NCBI GenBank assembly: GCA_015501055.1
Contig: JADNYV010000018.1
Coordinates: 248,001-312,000 of the forward strand
DNA length: 64,000 nt
Direction: 5' to 3'
From: Mucidula mucida
Lineage: Eukaryota; Basidiomycota; Agaricomycetes; Agaricales; Physalacriaceae
Position 1 is the first letter of the stretch. Each line of letters opens with the position of its first letter. The translations under genes and the position numbers were made by a program. Under the pieces are notes generated by a model that was not told the DNA's origin, did not search any database, and saw only the letters and a program-made list of their open reading frames with translations. Positions 46,417-58,262 of this stretch are shown here, piece after piece.

Positions 46417-47222
46417 GTTGATGGAAATTACAAGGGATTATGAGAATATTAGCATGGAAACGGTAGTCGTCGTTGAGAACAAGTCCGACGCTGTCCTCGC
46501 CGTTTACGGATGACCCTGGTAATCACGATCTCCTTGATGACCAACACTCAAAAAGGAAACTCCATTGTCCAAGCTCCTTGTCGTTGACTGTTGAACGTTG
46601 AATAACCATGGACATTGAGAAAGTCTCTCCTCAAGTTAAAACATTCCATTCTTTTCGATGGGCCTCAGAACGATGAATTGCTTTCAATCAAACAATCTTA
46701 AGCGCCCGACATTGTCGATTCCATTGTTAGTTCGGGCTACGGCCACGACTGGCGAGGGTACAAGTTTAGATCAAAGTTCGCAATCGAAATTGTAATTCTG
46801 AACTCTGTGGTGGGTGACGGTATGGTGGCCACGTCAAGGACACGTAACATTTTCATTCCATCCTTTACGGCAAGTATACTAAGTATAACGTGAGAGACTC
46901 AATGAATTAATGGCGGAATAAGACGAACAGCCTTGCAGATTACTAGTGCTTACTTGGAAGCACCGCAGGGCATCAGTCTGGGTGTAAGCTAGTCCTTGCT
47001 ATTCGGGTATCAGAAAGGACAAACGAGCGGAAAATTGGTAGTACCCTATGATGTACCGTTCAAGAGATCTTCACGACTTCACGGGAACGGGAAAGCCTCT
47101 AGTATTGCGTTGCACATAGCGCAGGCTGCACGGAGGCAGATGGAGACCCATCACCTGATCGCGAATCTCCGTTGATGGCATCAGCCAGACCTGGATCTGG
47201 CTCTGCCTCCTTCTCCCATGGT
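46417..47222. other. Divergent promoter region, recyclin / PH-domain protein
   Basis: About 800 bp without a recognisable gene or repeat. Both promoters and leaders should lie here. Confidence 0.5.
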
Positions 47223-49835
47223 ATGGACGAGTCCTTGCAAACCCTGCCCATTTCCTGCAGATTCAGTACATTTCCCTCGCCTTTATAGGAAAATCCACCG
47301 CTTATAGTCCTCTAGTACCGTTCGACCAGTGGCTCGTTACCCACGTAAACCCCAAGTGGAAGGTTAGGACCATCAAATACTGGTTTCTCAAGAAATGCGG
47401 CGCTCCTCAGGACTTTGAGCTGCCCCACCCCACCGCCGTCCCCCATCTCCCATCGTGTTCGCCCAAGGACCGCAGAAGAAAAAGCGTGCGATTTCTCCGA
47501 TCCAGTTTGCGCCAACGCGGCCTGCGAGCCACATCAATAGCGATGATGAAGCAGTCGGCTATGAGGAGGATGACGAGGAGAGCGATGCAGACAAGCCCAC
47601 CATGTGCACCCTCAGCCCAATGTCAACTCTGAACCGGAGCCGCCTGCCATCAAACGCAGAGTCAAAACGAAATCAAAGGTTATTCATCCTCACGAAATTT
47701 CTCCGTACGACCCGGAGAGACTGACGTTGCTCCGATATTCTACTGGACAAGTGCTCGAGGACGATTATACGCTCGACTGGTACGAGATCCAACCCAATGA
47801 ACTCTTAGAGCTACATCGCTCCGGTGTATTTATCCGGCTTCCTCGGACAGTGCTCATGCCGTACGTACAACCTTACTGGGAGGGCTGGGTAAAGGCCTTG
47901 CGAGTCGTAGGAACCCCACATCGTAAAAACTCTGATCCCGAGGTGCAGAAACTGGAATGGCGACCGAGATGGGTCGTCGTTCGTGATGGTGAATTGTCGT
48001 TGTGCAAAGATCGTTCGGTGAGCGTGGCGTCTGATCAACGCGGCTTTCACTGATGCCTGTCAGGAATCGCCACCATCAAAATCTCTTTCCTTGTCCCATC
48101 TTACAGACCTGCGTGGTGCCGAACACCTCGTCAATTCCACTGCTATCACACCTGATTCCAACCAGCGAATCATTTGTGCAAAGTTCAAAATCCGCTCCAC
48201 CACCACTCGCGTTTCATACGAGGCAGCAGATCAAACAGCCCCTTCAGTCACCGTTATTACTGCTCAATCCAAACACCTGCAGCCATCTCCGATTAGGACT
48301 TCAGCTTCTCGGAAACGAGCGTCGACGATTTCGCATACCCCCGTTCATCGTGATGGAAATGGCTCGGATTCCACCGACCCCGATGGGGAAGATAGCGATA
48401 CCACTCTTTCCTCTCCGGTCTTTGCCATGAAGATATGAGCGATGATGAACTCCTAGGAGCGCAGAATCATACCCTTTTAGGACTGCGAACCACCGGTTAT
48501 GGGTACAAGTATCGGGGAACAAAGCCTATTCCGCCATCTACACCCTCTACGCCTCCCAATTCTCTTTCAGTATCTACCACTTCTATGCATGCCCAGCGAT
48601 CACCGCAAAACTATGAAATCGGCGAGTGGATCGTGTTAGACCTGCCAGAGGATAATGCGTACACATCACTCCTACGCACGCTGCATCGACAGTTTCCACA
48701 TGATACCCAGACAGTTGCCGAGTCTTCGACTTTTGTAAGCGGCTTGCTGCCTACCTTGGAAAGTCCCCCGCAGACGCCGTCGTGGTCTCCGAAATACCAG
48801 CAGTCCCAGAGCAGTACGCATCCTAGAATCTCCACGCCGTCACAGTCAAGGAAGCCAGGGCTTCCCAAGTCAAATGCTCTTGGTGCGATGCCTTTTCCGG
48901 AATGGAGGACTGAATTGGTGAGAAGGGCCAGAAGAGCCGGCTTGGGACATATTGGGGGTGCAATGGGTTGCGTTCTGCACGCATTAGACCCTCTTTCAGC
49001 GTCTGATGAGAGTATGCACATCCACGACGACGACGACGATGATTCCAAAATCGAGGTATCGACGGTACGTGAAGACAGCGAGATTGTCGCGTTCCAGGTC
49101 GATGATGATGACGGGGACAACGACCACGATGACGGCTGCGACGACGATGACGATGGCGACGGTGTTGATTTTGGTGGCATTGATTCGGACGGAGACTCAG
49201 ATTCTTCGCAGGTTGAGTGGGAAGGCTGGATGGCCGACCTGCATCGTCAAGCGCGCATTGTGCGTGCAGCACCTTCAATTGCTACTACAGCCAGCGATGA
49301 AATCCCTGCGGACCTAAACAGACTTCACTTGGAGCCCAGCGCTACCGTCCGTTCCCCGAGCTGGACTAGTGCCATCTCGCCTTCCGTGCATACGCACACT
49401 ACGCTCTCGTCGCCATCCTCCAATGAATCGCTCTATAATCGACACAGCCGTAGAGTGGATAGCACGCGACGCCCGAGTATGCCTAGTATCAGTATTTTCG
49501 CCAACGCGCATTCTCGACAGGATGGTTCGAGCTCGACGGCAAACTCGCATTCGCGGCAATCCAGTTCGTTGTCGCAGCGGCCCAGTATGCCGAGCTTGGG
49601 CAGAGCTGCGAGCGTCAGCGTGTTGAAGAAGGAGAAGGGTAAACAGAAGGAGGAGGATTCGGCGTTTGTGAGGAAGGACAAGGACAAGAAGAAGAAGCAC
49701 AGGTTGTCTAATCCCTTGCCACTGGAAGAGCCCCAAGAGGGTAGTAGCTCTAAGAAGAAGACTGGTTTCTCGGGACGGATGGAGAAGATTATCAGTGGAT
49801 TGGATCCTACGCTCGATTTCGTTGACGCTCGGTAA
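47223..49835 (+). CDS. PH-domain protein with acidic and Ser-rich regions, frame broken four times
   Basis: Start MDESLQTLPISC at 47223. The conserved N-terminal block STAYSPLVPFDQWLVTHVNP and KVRTIKYWFLKKCGAPQDFE is in one frame. RAISPIQFAPTRPASHINSD is in a second, and the PH-like part is in a third (VQPYWEGWVKALRVVGTPHR; LEWRPRWVVVRDGELSLCKD; after intron 48018-48063 SLSLSHLTDLRGAEHLV and NQRIICAKFKIRS). From 48435 on a fourth segment runs unbroken: NYEIGEWIVLDLPEDNAYTS, RTELVRRARRAGLGHIGGAM, a Asp-rich tract (49020-49200), a Ser-rich region and a basic end (KGKQKEEDSAFVRKDKDKKK). Breaks near 47264, 47436, 47602 and 48425 are each mended by one extra base. Probably binds membranes or Rho-type GTPases; role unknown. 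Confidence 0.68.
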
Positions 49836-49934
49836 GGTTGATGTATCATACTCTGGATTCGTTGTAATGTTTTTCTGTACCATACGCCCGTCCTCTATTA
49901 CAGTATTCGCTCTTTTTGTGTCTTGACCTGCTTC

Positions 49935-50002
49935 CTGTACTATTATCTACTAGTTTATGTACAAACGGTTACATTCATAATGAAGAACGAAGAAATACAA
50001 GG
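49935..50002. repeat. Left copy of a diverged direct repeat
   Basis: CTACTAGTTTATGTACAAAC...GGTTACATTCATAATGAAGA resembles 50933-51011 (CTACTAGTTCTTGTTGACAA...CGTTACATTCATAATGGAGA). Spacing is about 1 kb, with several mismatches and small indels. It lies just after the PH-domain gene; the right copy lies at the 3' end of the next gene. Confidence 0.7.
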
Positions 50003-50145
50003 AGGTGTGTGTATTGTTGGATTCATAGTTGACATGGATACAGGATATCTATGAATTCATCCAGCGCCGGTCGGATTGAGAAGACGGTGGACAAGACGAT
50101 GTATAATCTAAGCTTCAGATAGGCCTCTACTCCTGACTAAAAGTA
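50001..50145 (+). pseudogene. Inverted copy of the recyclin last intron, last exon and 3' flank
   Basis: The plus strand from GGTGTGTGTATTGTTGG through ACATGGATACAGGATATCTA, CCAGCGCCGGTCGGATTG and GATGTATAATCTAAGCTTCA to CTGACTAAAAGT matches the minus strand of 43286-43100. The match includes the intron ahead of the recyclin terminal exon, so it is a DNA-level copy and not a retrocopy. It differs by an 11-base deletion between short direct repeats (GATTG), a shortened intron, and loss of the CAAX-coding end. Confidence 0.88.
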
Positions 50146-50159
50146 CTAACTCCAGCAAG

Positions 50160-50543
50160 ATGGGGAAGATACTAGGTCCGTGCGAACCCAGAAATTCAGG
50201 CGAAGGACGACGCGACCAAACTCAGATAGATCATAGCACGCATAATGACGAGGACATCAAATATGGAGGACGTCTATCTTGGGCGTTGTCGGGCGGCCAC
50301 ATGTTTCGTTTCAAGCACGACCGACGAAGCCCATTGTGGCGAAGCAAAGTACTTAGCACGATGGGCACAAAAAGCCTGACGGGAAAGCTTTCTCGGCACA
50401 GTGCACGCAAGATGATGGTTCATAGTATGTATAATTCAAACTCACGAACGGAGTTCCTACGACACGCGCTTGGTAGCCCAAAGTGCCAGAACCTGGATGG
50501 TATGTTCATTTTCTTACGAGTACTATGTCGTCGTCCTCTTTAG
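50160..50543 (+). CDS. Unrecognised 127-codon open frame in the inserted segment
   Basis: Begins MGKILGPCEPRNSGEGRRDQ and contains GGRLSWALSGGHMFRFKHDR, ending VLCRRPL. No domain recognised and no codon-level support. It starts right after the recyclin fragment and lies wholly between the two direct repeats. A second frame at 50705-50908 is similarly anonymous. May be noncoding. Confidence 0.2.
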   Translation: MGKILGPCEPRNSGEGRRDQTQIDHSTHNDEDIKYGGRLSWALSGGHMFRFKHDRRSPLWRSKVLSTMGTKSLTGKLSRHSARKMMVHSMYNSNSRTEFLRHALGSPKCQNLDGMFIFLRVLCRRPL

Positions 50544-50932
50544 GTCCCCTCGTTATGACCGCGTTTTTAAATCCTTCAACGATGCCCTCACCCCAAACCT
50601 CTGTGACGATTCTCAGATTCTTCCTGATCACTGCACAGCGTCGACTAGATACTAAGGGAGTACCTGTAGACGTTGGACCAATATGATGGTCGGAAAGTAT
50701 CGCAGTGCCCTTCATCTGTAGTGAAATTGGGTCTTCTGGTCTGTGTCACAGTTTGCTTCACAACCATGTTCATGGCAAGGCATTATTGTCCGACACTACT
50801 CTTCAACAACTCCACTCTGTTCATTCAGAATTTAAATACACGAGCAAGGTTCTCAGCCGGCGCAGACAAGCCCGCCTTCTATTAATGGTTGTGAACTTCT
50901 CGCTCTGAATCTTTTCGCTTCTTTAGCTGCTT

Positions 50933-51011
50933 GCTATACCTTCATCTACTAGTTCTTGTTGACAATGGTACAAACCGTTACATTCATAATGGAGAACAAA
51001 GAGAAATAAGG
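50933..51011. repeat. Right copy of a diverged direct repeat
   Basis: Partner of 49935-50002. Ends about 10 nt before the stop codon of the molybdopterin-binding-domain gene. Confidence 0.7.
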
Positions 51012-51020
51012 TTACAACTC

Positions 51021-52446
51021 CTACATCTTCACCCTGTGCAGTCCCGGCTCTATACTAATGCTACTACGCTCTGCTGTGCAAGTGAAGTTGGTGGTGGGTA
51101 TTGCTATCGCGCCAGCCTTCTTCTCCGCGACCTCGTCCTCGTTAAGGGTCTTGCCTCCAATTTCGGATTCAACCTCTCTTGCAACTTGGAGAAGGATACA
51201 TTCCGTCTCTGACTCTGAACGACCGATGAGGCTCACAAAGACGCCTTTGGACAATACAGGATATGAGCCGACTTGAATGCCTTGTGGCTTGAGGCGCGCT
51301 TGGAGGGAGGTGAGGTACGGCGCGATCATGGACTCTGGACGGCTGGAAATACGCGTGAGGACGAGTTACAGAAGAACGCCTGGACTGTACCCACTCTGTG
51401 AAGATTTGTATGCGTTTGGGACGCTCACATGGCGGCGGAAGTGGAAGGAACTGCGTCAGCCCATTGAGCATGACTTGAAATAGCTTCGGTATGCCTGGGA
51501 AAATGCATAGTTTGCCTTCGAGACGAACGACAGGCTGTATTCGCGTGTCCGTTTGAGGGAAGGTGAATAAACCTCAAATGAACGGTACATACCACCCAAA
51601 TGTCCTGCCCAACGAAGATGACCTCTGCGCGCTCGGGGAATAACGCCATTCGCTGGGCAGCTTCCTTCTGAGAGGGGGTCTGGGATGCGACCCACGGCCG
51701 ATGTTTGTTCATTTGATCGAGGCGCCTGAGCGTCTCAGTGTGGTGGACAAGCTTCTGGCCAAACGCTTTCGCAAGCGAAGCATACGTTATGTCTGTCAAA
51801 CGTCAGCTTACACGCAGCGCGTATTTCGCCGCGAGCCTGGCCTACCGTCATGTGTGGGCCCAATGCCGCCGCTGGTGATGACCCAGTCGTAGTTCTTGAC
51901 CATGCGGCGGCTAGCTTCGACACTACATCGCCAGAGGCACTAGCAATTTGAATGAAATGCCTCTTGTTCGAATAAGCGTGGAATTGCTCACATTTCGGCT
52001 TCATCGTCGGCGATGACCTCGACGCGTTTCCTGCAAATCACCTTTCATATCAGCTATCTCCATTTGAGGGTGGACCGTACAGCTGCACGCCATGCTCAAA
52101 GCAATACTTGGCGAGACAGTGCGAGTTCTGCTCAAGCGTCTTGCCATTTAAGATTTCATCTCTGAGGAGACGTGAGCCTAGGCCGCTCTAACGGCGCTCC
52201 GACGTACCCTATGATGAGCGCAGCTGCCGTGCGTATGCATTTCCCTTCTCCAAGTGGATTCCTTGGTATAGGAGATAGAGAAAAGCCTGATTCCTGTCTG
52301 GAGAGATCCCTTGCTGGCATTACAGCAACAAAGTGTCGAGAGTAGGCAGGTCGTGTGCTGGGGATTACTCTGGGTCCACCGCCTATTCTAACAGCAGAGC
52401 GTCGAGATATTCCTTTTGTGAGCGAGCCGAGGAGGTTTGACGACAT
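51021..52446 (-). CDS. MoCF (molybdopterin-binding / CinA-like) domain protein
   Basis: Starts [20 protein letters not shown], an Arg/Ser-rich leader suited to a mitochondrial presequence. The MoaB/MogA-like domain then begins [40 protein letters not shown] and ADDEAE. Its signature [20 protein letters not shown] is followed by [40 protein letters not shown] and [22 protein letters not shown]-terminal part ([40 protein letters not shown]) ends LHRVKM. Several short introns fit. Related domains occur in CinA and in the N-terminal half of animal FAD synthase; no FAD-synthase domain is present here. The reaction is uncertain (perhaps nucleotide or pyrophosphate hydrolysis). Confidence 0.85.
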
Positions 52447-52743
52447 AAGGAAGTGTTAGGTCATGACAAAGGTAAGAGGGAGGGGCGACGTTGAAAGCAA
52501 GAGCGAGGACGCGCGATGTCTTTATACTTGAGCCGTGACCGCTGGGAATGCTTACCCCACACCTACCCCAACTTTCCAAGTCAATTCAGTATCCGATTTG
52601 GCCGGACTCTATCCGACATTGAATTATGAATAGCTCTAATGCTCTGCTATTCTATGGACAGCAATGCAATGTCATAGGTTGCGAAGAAATTAAAGCATCC
52701 AAACCGTACACCAGATGCAGAAATGAAAAAAAGAGAAAGACGT
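52447..52743. other. Intergenic spacer upstream of the MoCF gene
   Basis: About 300 bp holding the MoCF gene promoter and the 3' flank of GPI-type gene copy 3. Nothing else recognised. Confidence 0.5.
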
Positions 52744-53616
52744 TTAGAACACAGCTGAGCCAACAATGGCACCGAACACGACGCTCAACCACACTTGGGC
52801 ATTGCTGCTAGCAGCGCCGTTGCCAGAGGCAGTGGAACTGGCAGCAGTGCCAGTCTTGGTGCTACTTCCAGTCGCCGCCAGACCGTTGTTCTTGGTGGTA
52901 GTGGCGGTCGACGTGGACGCAGACTTGCTGGCAGTAGCACCACCAAGGGGTGCGGTAGATTGGCCATCGATCTGGGATTGGATCGTAGAGTTGAATGATC
53001 CGTTCATGTTGGTCAACCTGTCGTGGACATGTCAGACAGCGGCAACGCGCTGCAGGAAGAGTACATACGCGAATTTCGCGGAGAAGGCCTGTGCGGGATA
53101 TTGCGTGTTGGTCTTGTCCTTCAGGCTGAGAGAGTCGACACGAATGAAGCTAAGAGAGCGGGTGATTAGAATGCATGTATCCGGGCTTCCAGTGTACGCA
53201 CTAGTTGTCATCGTCAGGTCCTATGCTTCCGTCAACAGTAAACTGGATGGAGGAGGTCGTGCCGAAGTTGACATTGGGCGCAATGATGTACAGTTTCGTC
53301 TGATACAGATCAGAACAACCAACAACACGAAAACGGACTGTCCTACCTGCGAAGACGCACTTCCAACGGCGATGGCTACTTCAGCTTCACCGAAATCGGC
53401 CAGAGAGTAGGTGGACGAGGAGGCGTTGTCCTCCCAGGTTATTGACGCAGTCTCACCAGCGGCCCATGAAGTCGTAGCGACAGGGGAGGTGATCTACATT
53501 TCAATGAGGAAGGTATTAAAAAAGGCAGTTTCCAACGCTGAAGACGAGAAACACACGTAGATGTCGGCAAGGACAGTAGAAGCGAGGCCAAAGAAGACAA
53601 GGGATTTGCAGAACAT
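52744..53616 (-). CDS. Secreted Ser/Thr-rich GPI-type protein, copy 3
   Basis: Begins MFCKSLVFFGLASTVLADIY, a signal peptide, then a Kre9/Knh-like domain (ITSPVATTSWAAGETASITW; YSLADFGEAEVAIAVGS; KLYIIAPNVNFGTTSSIQFT; IRVDSLSLKDKTNTQYPAQA) and NMNGSFNSTIQSQIDGQST. The Ser/Thr/Ala stalk (TSTATTTKNNGLAATGSSTK) leads to a hydrophobic C-terminus (VWLSVVFGAIVGSAVF), a GPI-signal pattern. Exon layout matches copy 1 at 22542-23424 (short signal-peptide exon, then the domain, then the stalk), so the two are clear paralogues about 30 kb apart. Cell-wall or membrane location inferred. Confidence 0.84.
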
Positions 53617-54493
53617 CTTGTAGAGGGGAAAAGGTTGGTTTTAAAATGTATAGCAAAAGCGAGTGAATTGTATAAAGAGAGTGTGAGGGTCCGAAGACGT
53701 TCTAGTTGCGCAAACGGCGGGGGAGATTCAAAGGACGACGGACGACGTGGTTGGGCAGGAGGGAATGCACAAGATATCGTGCTCTTTATTTGGTCTCGGT
53801 AAAAAGTGCCTGGCGCACGAATAGAATAGCCGCTTTCAATCACATCAAGGGGTCGGGGCGCGAGGGCGATCAGCCAACTGAGTTTCACGAGGAATCCGCA
53901 TAAACCCGCATGTTGTCAAACGTATGGCCGACGAAGGCATCGATATATATCACCGACCAGTGTACAACCGACAGAGAGTAGTGTGGCGGGACAGAGCTGG
54001 CGTATTCAATGATGATCTTGGCGCAGGACAACAGAAAGGAGGTCGGGGCCGGTCTATCGCTTGGTGAAGTGACAAAAAGTATGCTTGTTGATCGAGTATA
54101 TAATTAGCGGAGGGATTCGCAGACAGAAGACGTTCTTGGAAAAAAGAGAACGCTTAAAGCGCCGAGACTCCTTGGCGAGACCCCTCCGTATCGTGGCCAG
54201 CTGTGGTGGTAGAGGTTGAGTTGAGTCGTTGGTTTAACATCAAGAAGTCACGTTTTGAGTGGAGCAACAATGCGCTTGAATCATTTCTGCATTGGGTATT
54301 GAACGCTGAGGTTCGTTTTTGCTTGAAATACGCAGTCTCTGCTACAAGGAGCGAAGAGGAGACCTGTCAAAGGGTGAACGCAAAAAACATCATGTTTTAT
54401 ACATACATTTGCGCCACTGCGCACCGCAGCACAAAGAAATGCCACTAAACGCTGCGCATCATACAAATTGGGCTCGTAAATTACATTCTCCTT
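53617..54493. other. Intergenic region, 0.9 kb
   Basis: Promoter of GPI-type gene copy 3 and 3' flank of the MFS transporter. No coding-like frame, RNA gene or repeat was recognised. Confidence 0.5.
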
Positions 54494-57121
54494 TTAAGTC
54501 ATGAAAACGTATCGGTAGTCATTATCCGGAATCTCCGCAGGCGTCTCGTCGTTTTGATCCTTCTCCTCAGCAGATATCTCTTGCAGCTTTTTGGCATTCC
54601 TCTTGTTCAACACAGCAAGACGTGTGCGAAGCGCAAACGCGGTAAGAAAGCTCACCAGCAAGCACCTAATGTATGAGAGCGTTACAAAAGGAAAGAAGGG
54701 TTGATGCAGGTTGCTTACGCTGCGGAAATAGCATGGCCTTTGCGGAAGTTGTCATCCGAGTCAAAATATATTTGAGGCGAGGCACTGTTGCAAAATGAGT
54801 CTGAGTGGACTATCTCGTTTTTAAGCACATACATAGACACGGTGTTGCTGATCGAAACAATAAATGCAGTACCGACGCCACGCTGTAAAAGTGTGAATGC
54901 ATCATCCGGAATAAGTCGAATCTCCATCACATACCTTGGACGTTGGGGAGAACGCATTAGCGGCCCAGCTCCTGCATAGAGTTGTCAGGAACATAAGTAA
55001 CACTTAAAGAAGTGGAGACGTACATGACGAGCGGGAACAAGCTGAAATTACCGCCAACCACCAAGAAAAGAGCAAAGTAAGCTGCGCCCACGCTTTTCTG
55101 AACAGAAGTAGCGAGGATAACGTATCCGATGAAGGATATAGCCGTGGACGCCATTACGTGGTAGCCTCTATCCTTCGTGCGATCGCTGTGCCAGGCTTGT
55201 AGGAAGACCAGGAACCATCCGACGATGTATGGAGCCACTGTCATTCCTTGGGCATTAATGGAGGAGAACCCGAGGTCTTTGATTAGCTACAGAGATCGTT
55301 AGATGTCGACACCCCCATTGCTCACACTCATGCCAAACGTACAGTTGGTAAGAAATATGAGACAGTCGCAACACCGACGTTAACTGGTACAATGGCCGAG
55401 TCACTCAAATAGCAAAGGGAACAAGGGTCGATACTCACAGCTCGCATAGATGATCATAAACATCCATGAATTGATGTCGTTGATAACAAGCTTGAAGCTC
55501 TCCCAACCCGAGGCTCCGCCGTGGGACGTCGGCCTGTGGTCGCGATTGAGACGAGCCTGGGCAATAGCACGTTCGCGAGGAGTCAGGAAAGTCGCCGAGA
55601 ACGGGAACGAGGGAAGGAAGAAGAGGATGGAGGAAGCCATGATTAACGTCGGAATTGCTTCAATCTAAAGGGAATTCACGAAAGAGTCTATCGATGCGGA
55701 CAAGAAACGTACGAGGAAGAGGAATTGCCATCTAGAATGATGTTAGCCAAGGGAGAAGACATCATAGTAATGAAAAGTTACCCTGTTAATAGCGAGGTTT
55801 TAGCTCGCACTAATCCAAAAGCAAGGAGGCCCTAGACTGTCGGTTAGGATACTACTATGAGCAGTTTGTGCCTCTGACGTACTCCGATGGCTCCCGGGAA
55901 TGTTCCAGTCATACACAAACTGGGAGATTAATGAGCGCAACAACGAAAGGAGTGATAGTAGATACTGACCTGATTCGCATTGCCAGCTCGTGCCTGTTGA
56001 CTTTGAGTCAAGAACAACATGCGAAGAGGTGGAAAACAGACCTCCTGTACCAGAATGACAAGTAGTATATCATCCCAGCATAATACCCGGCCTCTCCAAT
56101 TCCCAGAAGAACGCTAGGCGACTCGTGAAATCTTCTCGCGCCAGCGGACGACAGTAAGGCGTACCGAAGAACCAAAAGCCCGGCGTAGCCTTTCGCATAC
56201 ACGAAAGAGAGCGAAGCAAGACCCCACCACGTTAATGAAAGAAAGAAACTAGAGGACGATCAACGTTGATGCCAGCCAAACAAGGGGTATGGACGTACAA
56301 CCGATTCGCGCCGATGTGCCGTTGGAAGACTATGAATGTATCAGTAAAAATACCAAGCAGACTTATGATGGTCAGTCACACCATTAGCTGGCATTTCCAA
56401 GAGACCTGAAAACACTTAACACTCACGCGACAGACTAATCAGAAACCACCTACAATATCCCACATAGAAGATACTCAGTGCCAACGTCCATTTGTCGTTG
56501 TTCGTAATTCCCTGCAGTCGGGTCAGTCACACGGAAATGAGATGAGACTGAGGACTGACGAAGTTCTCATTAAATTCGTCGAGAACATGGGCATTTCCAC
56601 TGTCATGGTCAAGTCAATGTCAGTTCATCGAAGTTCTTCTTACATGTTGGTACGATCTGATGAGACGTTAGAGCGGGGTTCATATCGGACAACACATGAT
56701 GCGCACCAAATTGATTGACTGAGAGTTTGGCAATGCCATCAGTAGACTGACAGAGATGCTCGACGAAGACGTACAAACGTAGCTATTGACATGGTCAGAA
56801 GACGAAGACGCGTATAACTGAGAGCTTACCTGCAAATAACCAACGGCAACACACGATTGTCGATTTTCCTTTTCACTGCATACTGTGACAGTTCCTCGTT
56901 AGCAACGCGAAGCCTTAGGACAGAAGGTCGACGCGTACATCTTCCTCTGGGGTAAACTCGACAGACTCCGCATCGAGATTGACAGCATCCGCGTACGTCG
57001 AATCCAACGGCGAGAAGAAGTGTTTCCTCTTCGGTTTGGGACCCAGCGCACTCTGATGGGCGGTGCCCTCGCGGTTGGGGCTTTGGTCTGCAGTCAGAAC
57101 AATCTCCTTGTCGTCTGACAT
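54494..57121 (-). CDS. MFS anion:cation symporter family transporter (DAL5/TNA1-like)
   Basis: Starts MSDDKEIVLTADQSPNREGT with a hydrophilic N-tail, followed by many short exons. Recognisable blocks: YAKGYAGLLVLRVLLGIGEA joined across an intron, then GYYAGMIYYLSFWYRR; central FSATFLTPRERAIAQARLNR; FKLVINDINSWMFMIIYAS; APYIVGWFLVFLQAWHSDRT; ATSVQKSVGAAYFALFLVVG; WAANAFSPTSK|RGVGTAFIVSISNT; SPQIYFDSDDNFRKGHAISA; and a basic-to-acidic tail ending NDYRYVFMT at 54494. This matches the fungal allantoate/nicotinate/vitamin permease family, importing small organic anions with protons or cations. Substrate not predictable. Frame intact. Confidence 0.88.
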
Positions 57122-57800
57122 CGCGGTGGGAGGTGCGAGATGAGGCTGAGGGTATTCAGCCAGCCGGCTTATATACCGATGCGAACTGTAGGGTGATGCG
57201 AGACAGGTGACCCGACTGAGCAGGTCATGCGCGGGATCTGTTATCATCCATCTTCCTCGCCTGAAGAAGGTATCTTCCGGAAGCTGATACTCTCGACGAG
57301 GTTAGAGCGCATCATCTCGTACGATGAAGCTAAACCACCAGTCAAGGTGAGCAAATGTTTGTAGGACACGAAAAGCCCTACCTCGTCATGTGGCACACAG
57401 AAATGGCGTCCAATGGACCCGACTGAATCGCAAGCATGATAATAATAGAACATGGAGAAGCGTGCCCTGATGCGGGGTGTCGTGAATCGACCTCTTTCGG
57501 ACCGAAAACCGTATGTGTTTTACGCTTCTTGTTTCCGCTCGGAGTCATGATATCAACATTTGTCTTGGCGGCGGACCGCCTGCAACCGCCAACTACAAAT
57601 GGCTTGAACGTCTGACTTTCCTGTCGTTCGTTTTACTTAGCAGAAGCTGTATCGTAATTCAGAAGATTTCCGAGTGGTAAGGCGGACGAAGTGACGGACA
57701 GCCAGATGAAAGGGATGAGAGGTCGTAGACGTATACCGAAGAGCTGTTCGGAAACGTCTATGTAGGTTGTTGGACGCTGGTTGCAACTTGGTCGATGCAA

Positions 57801-58262
57801 GAAAGGGAATAATCTATTTGGGAACCCCGGTTCCGTCACGTTTGTGACATGAACCCTCCGGCCCGATCCCTGATTCAAGTACGGGACCTACAGCCTCAAC
57901 TTGTTTTAATTTACACTCAACAGACATGGAGTCAGCATACCTGGTGTGTACAGCTTGCTTAGGACAGTCTCTGGTGCTGTATAATGGCTCAGATCTAGTA
58001 CATATATAGGACATAAGGCAAGTGGAGAGCACCTTGGGCCAGCCTAGTGGCCCAGGCAGCTCTAGCCAGGAAGCTGTGTGGCGTTGATTAATGGATCATA
58101 TTCTCACGTGTTCTGGTGTCTAAATTCATTAAATGGTGTATCATACATGATTTTCAACAACAGAGGGCCCAATTGTGCTGCGAGAGTAGTTATTGACGCC
58201 ACATCATTTCTTAGGGTTCATGTCACAAACGTGACGAACCGGGGTTCCCATTATTCCGAAAG
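57801..58262. mobile_element. MITE-like element with inverted repeats and GAAAG flanks
   Basis: Inverted arms 57820-57857 (GGGAACCCCGGTTCCGTCAC...) and 58213-58249 match over 37-38 bases with one indel. They extend outward to GGAATAAT (57806-57813) and ATTATTCC (58250-58257), giving a 452-bp element. Both ends abut GAAAG (57801-57805 and 58258-58262), a possible 5-bp target-site duplication. No transposase is coded inside, so it would be non-autonomous. The superfamily cannot be named from one copy. Confidence 0.7.

Noticed and set aside
48611..49180. 189-codon minus-strand frame within the PH-domain gene
   Set aside because: Antisense of an Asp/Ser-rich coding region; composition (Ser/Pro runs) is what that produces.
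54203..54448. 81-codon plus-strand frame between two minus-strand genes
   Set aside because: No domain or splice support, and composition is like intergenic DNA.
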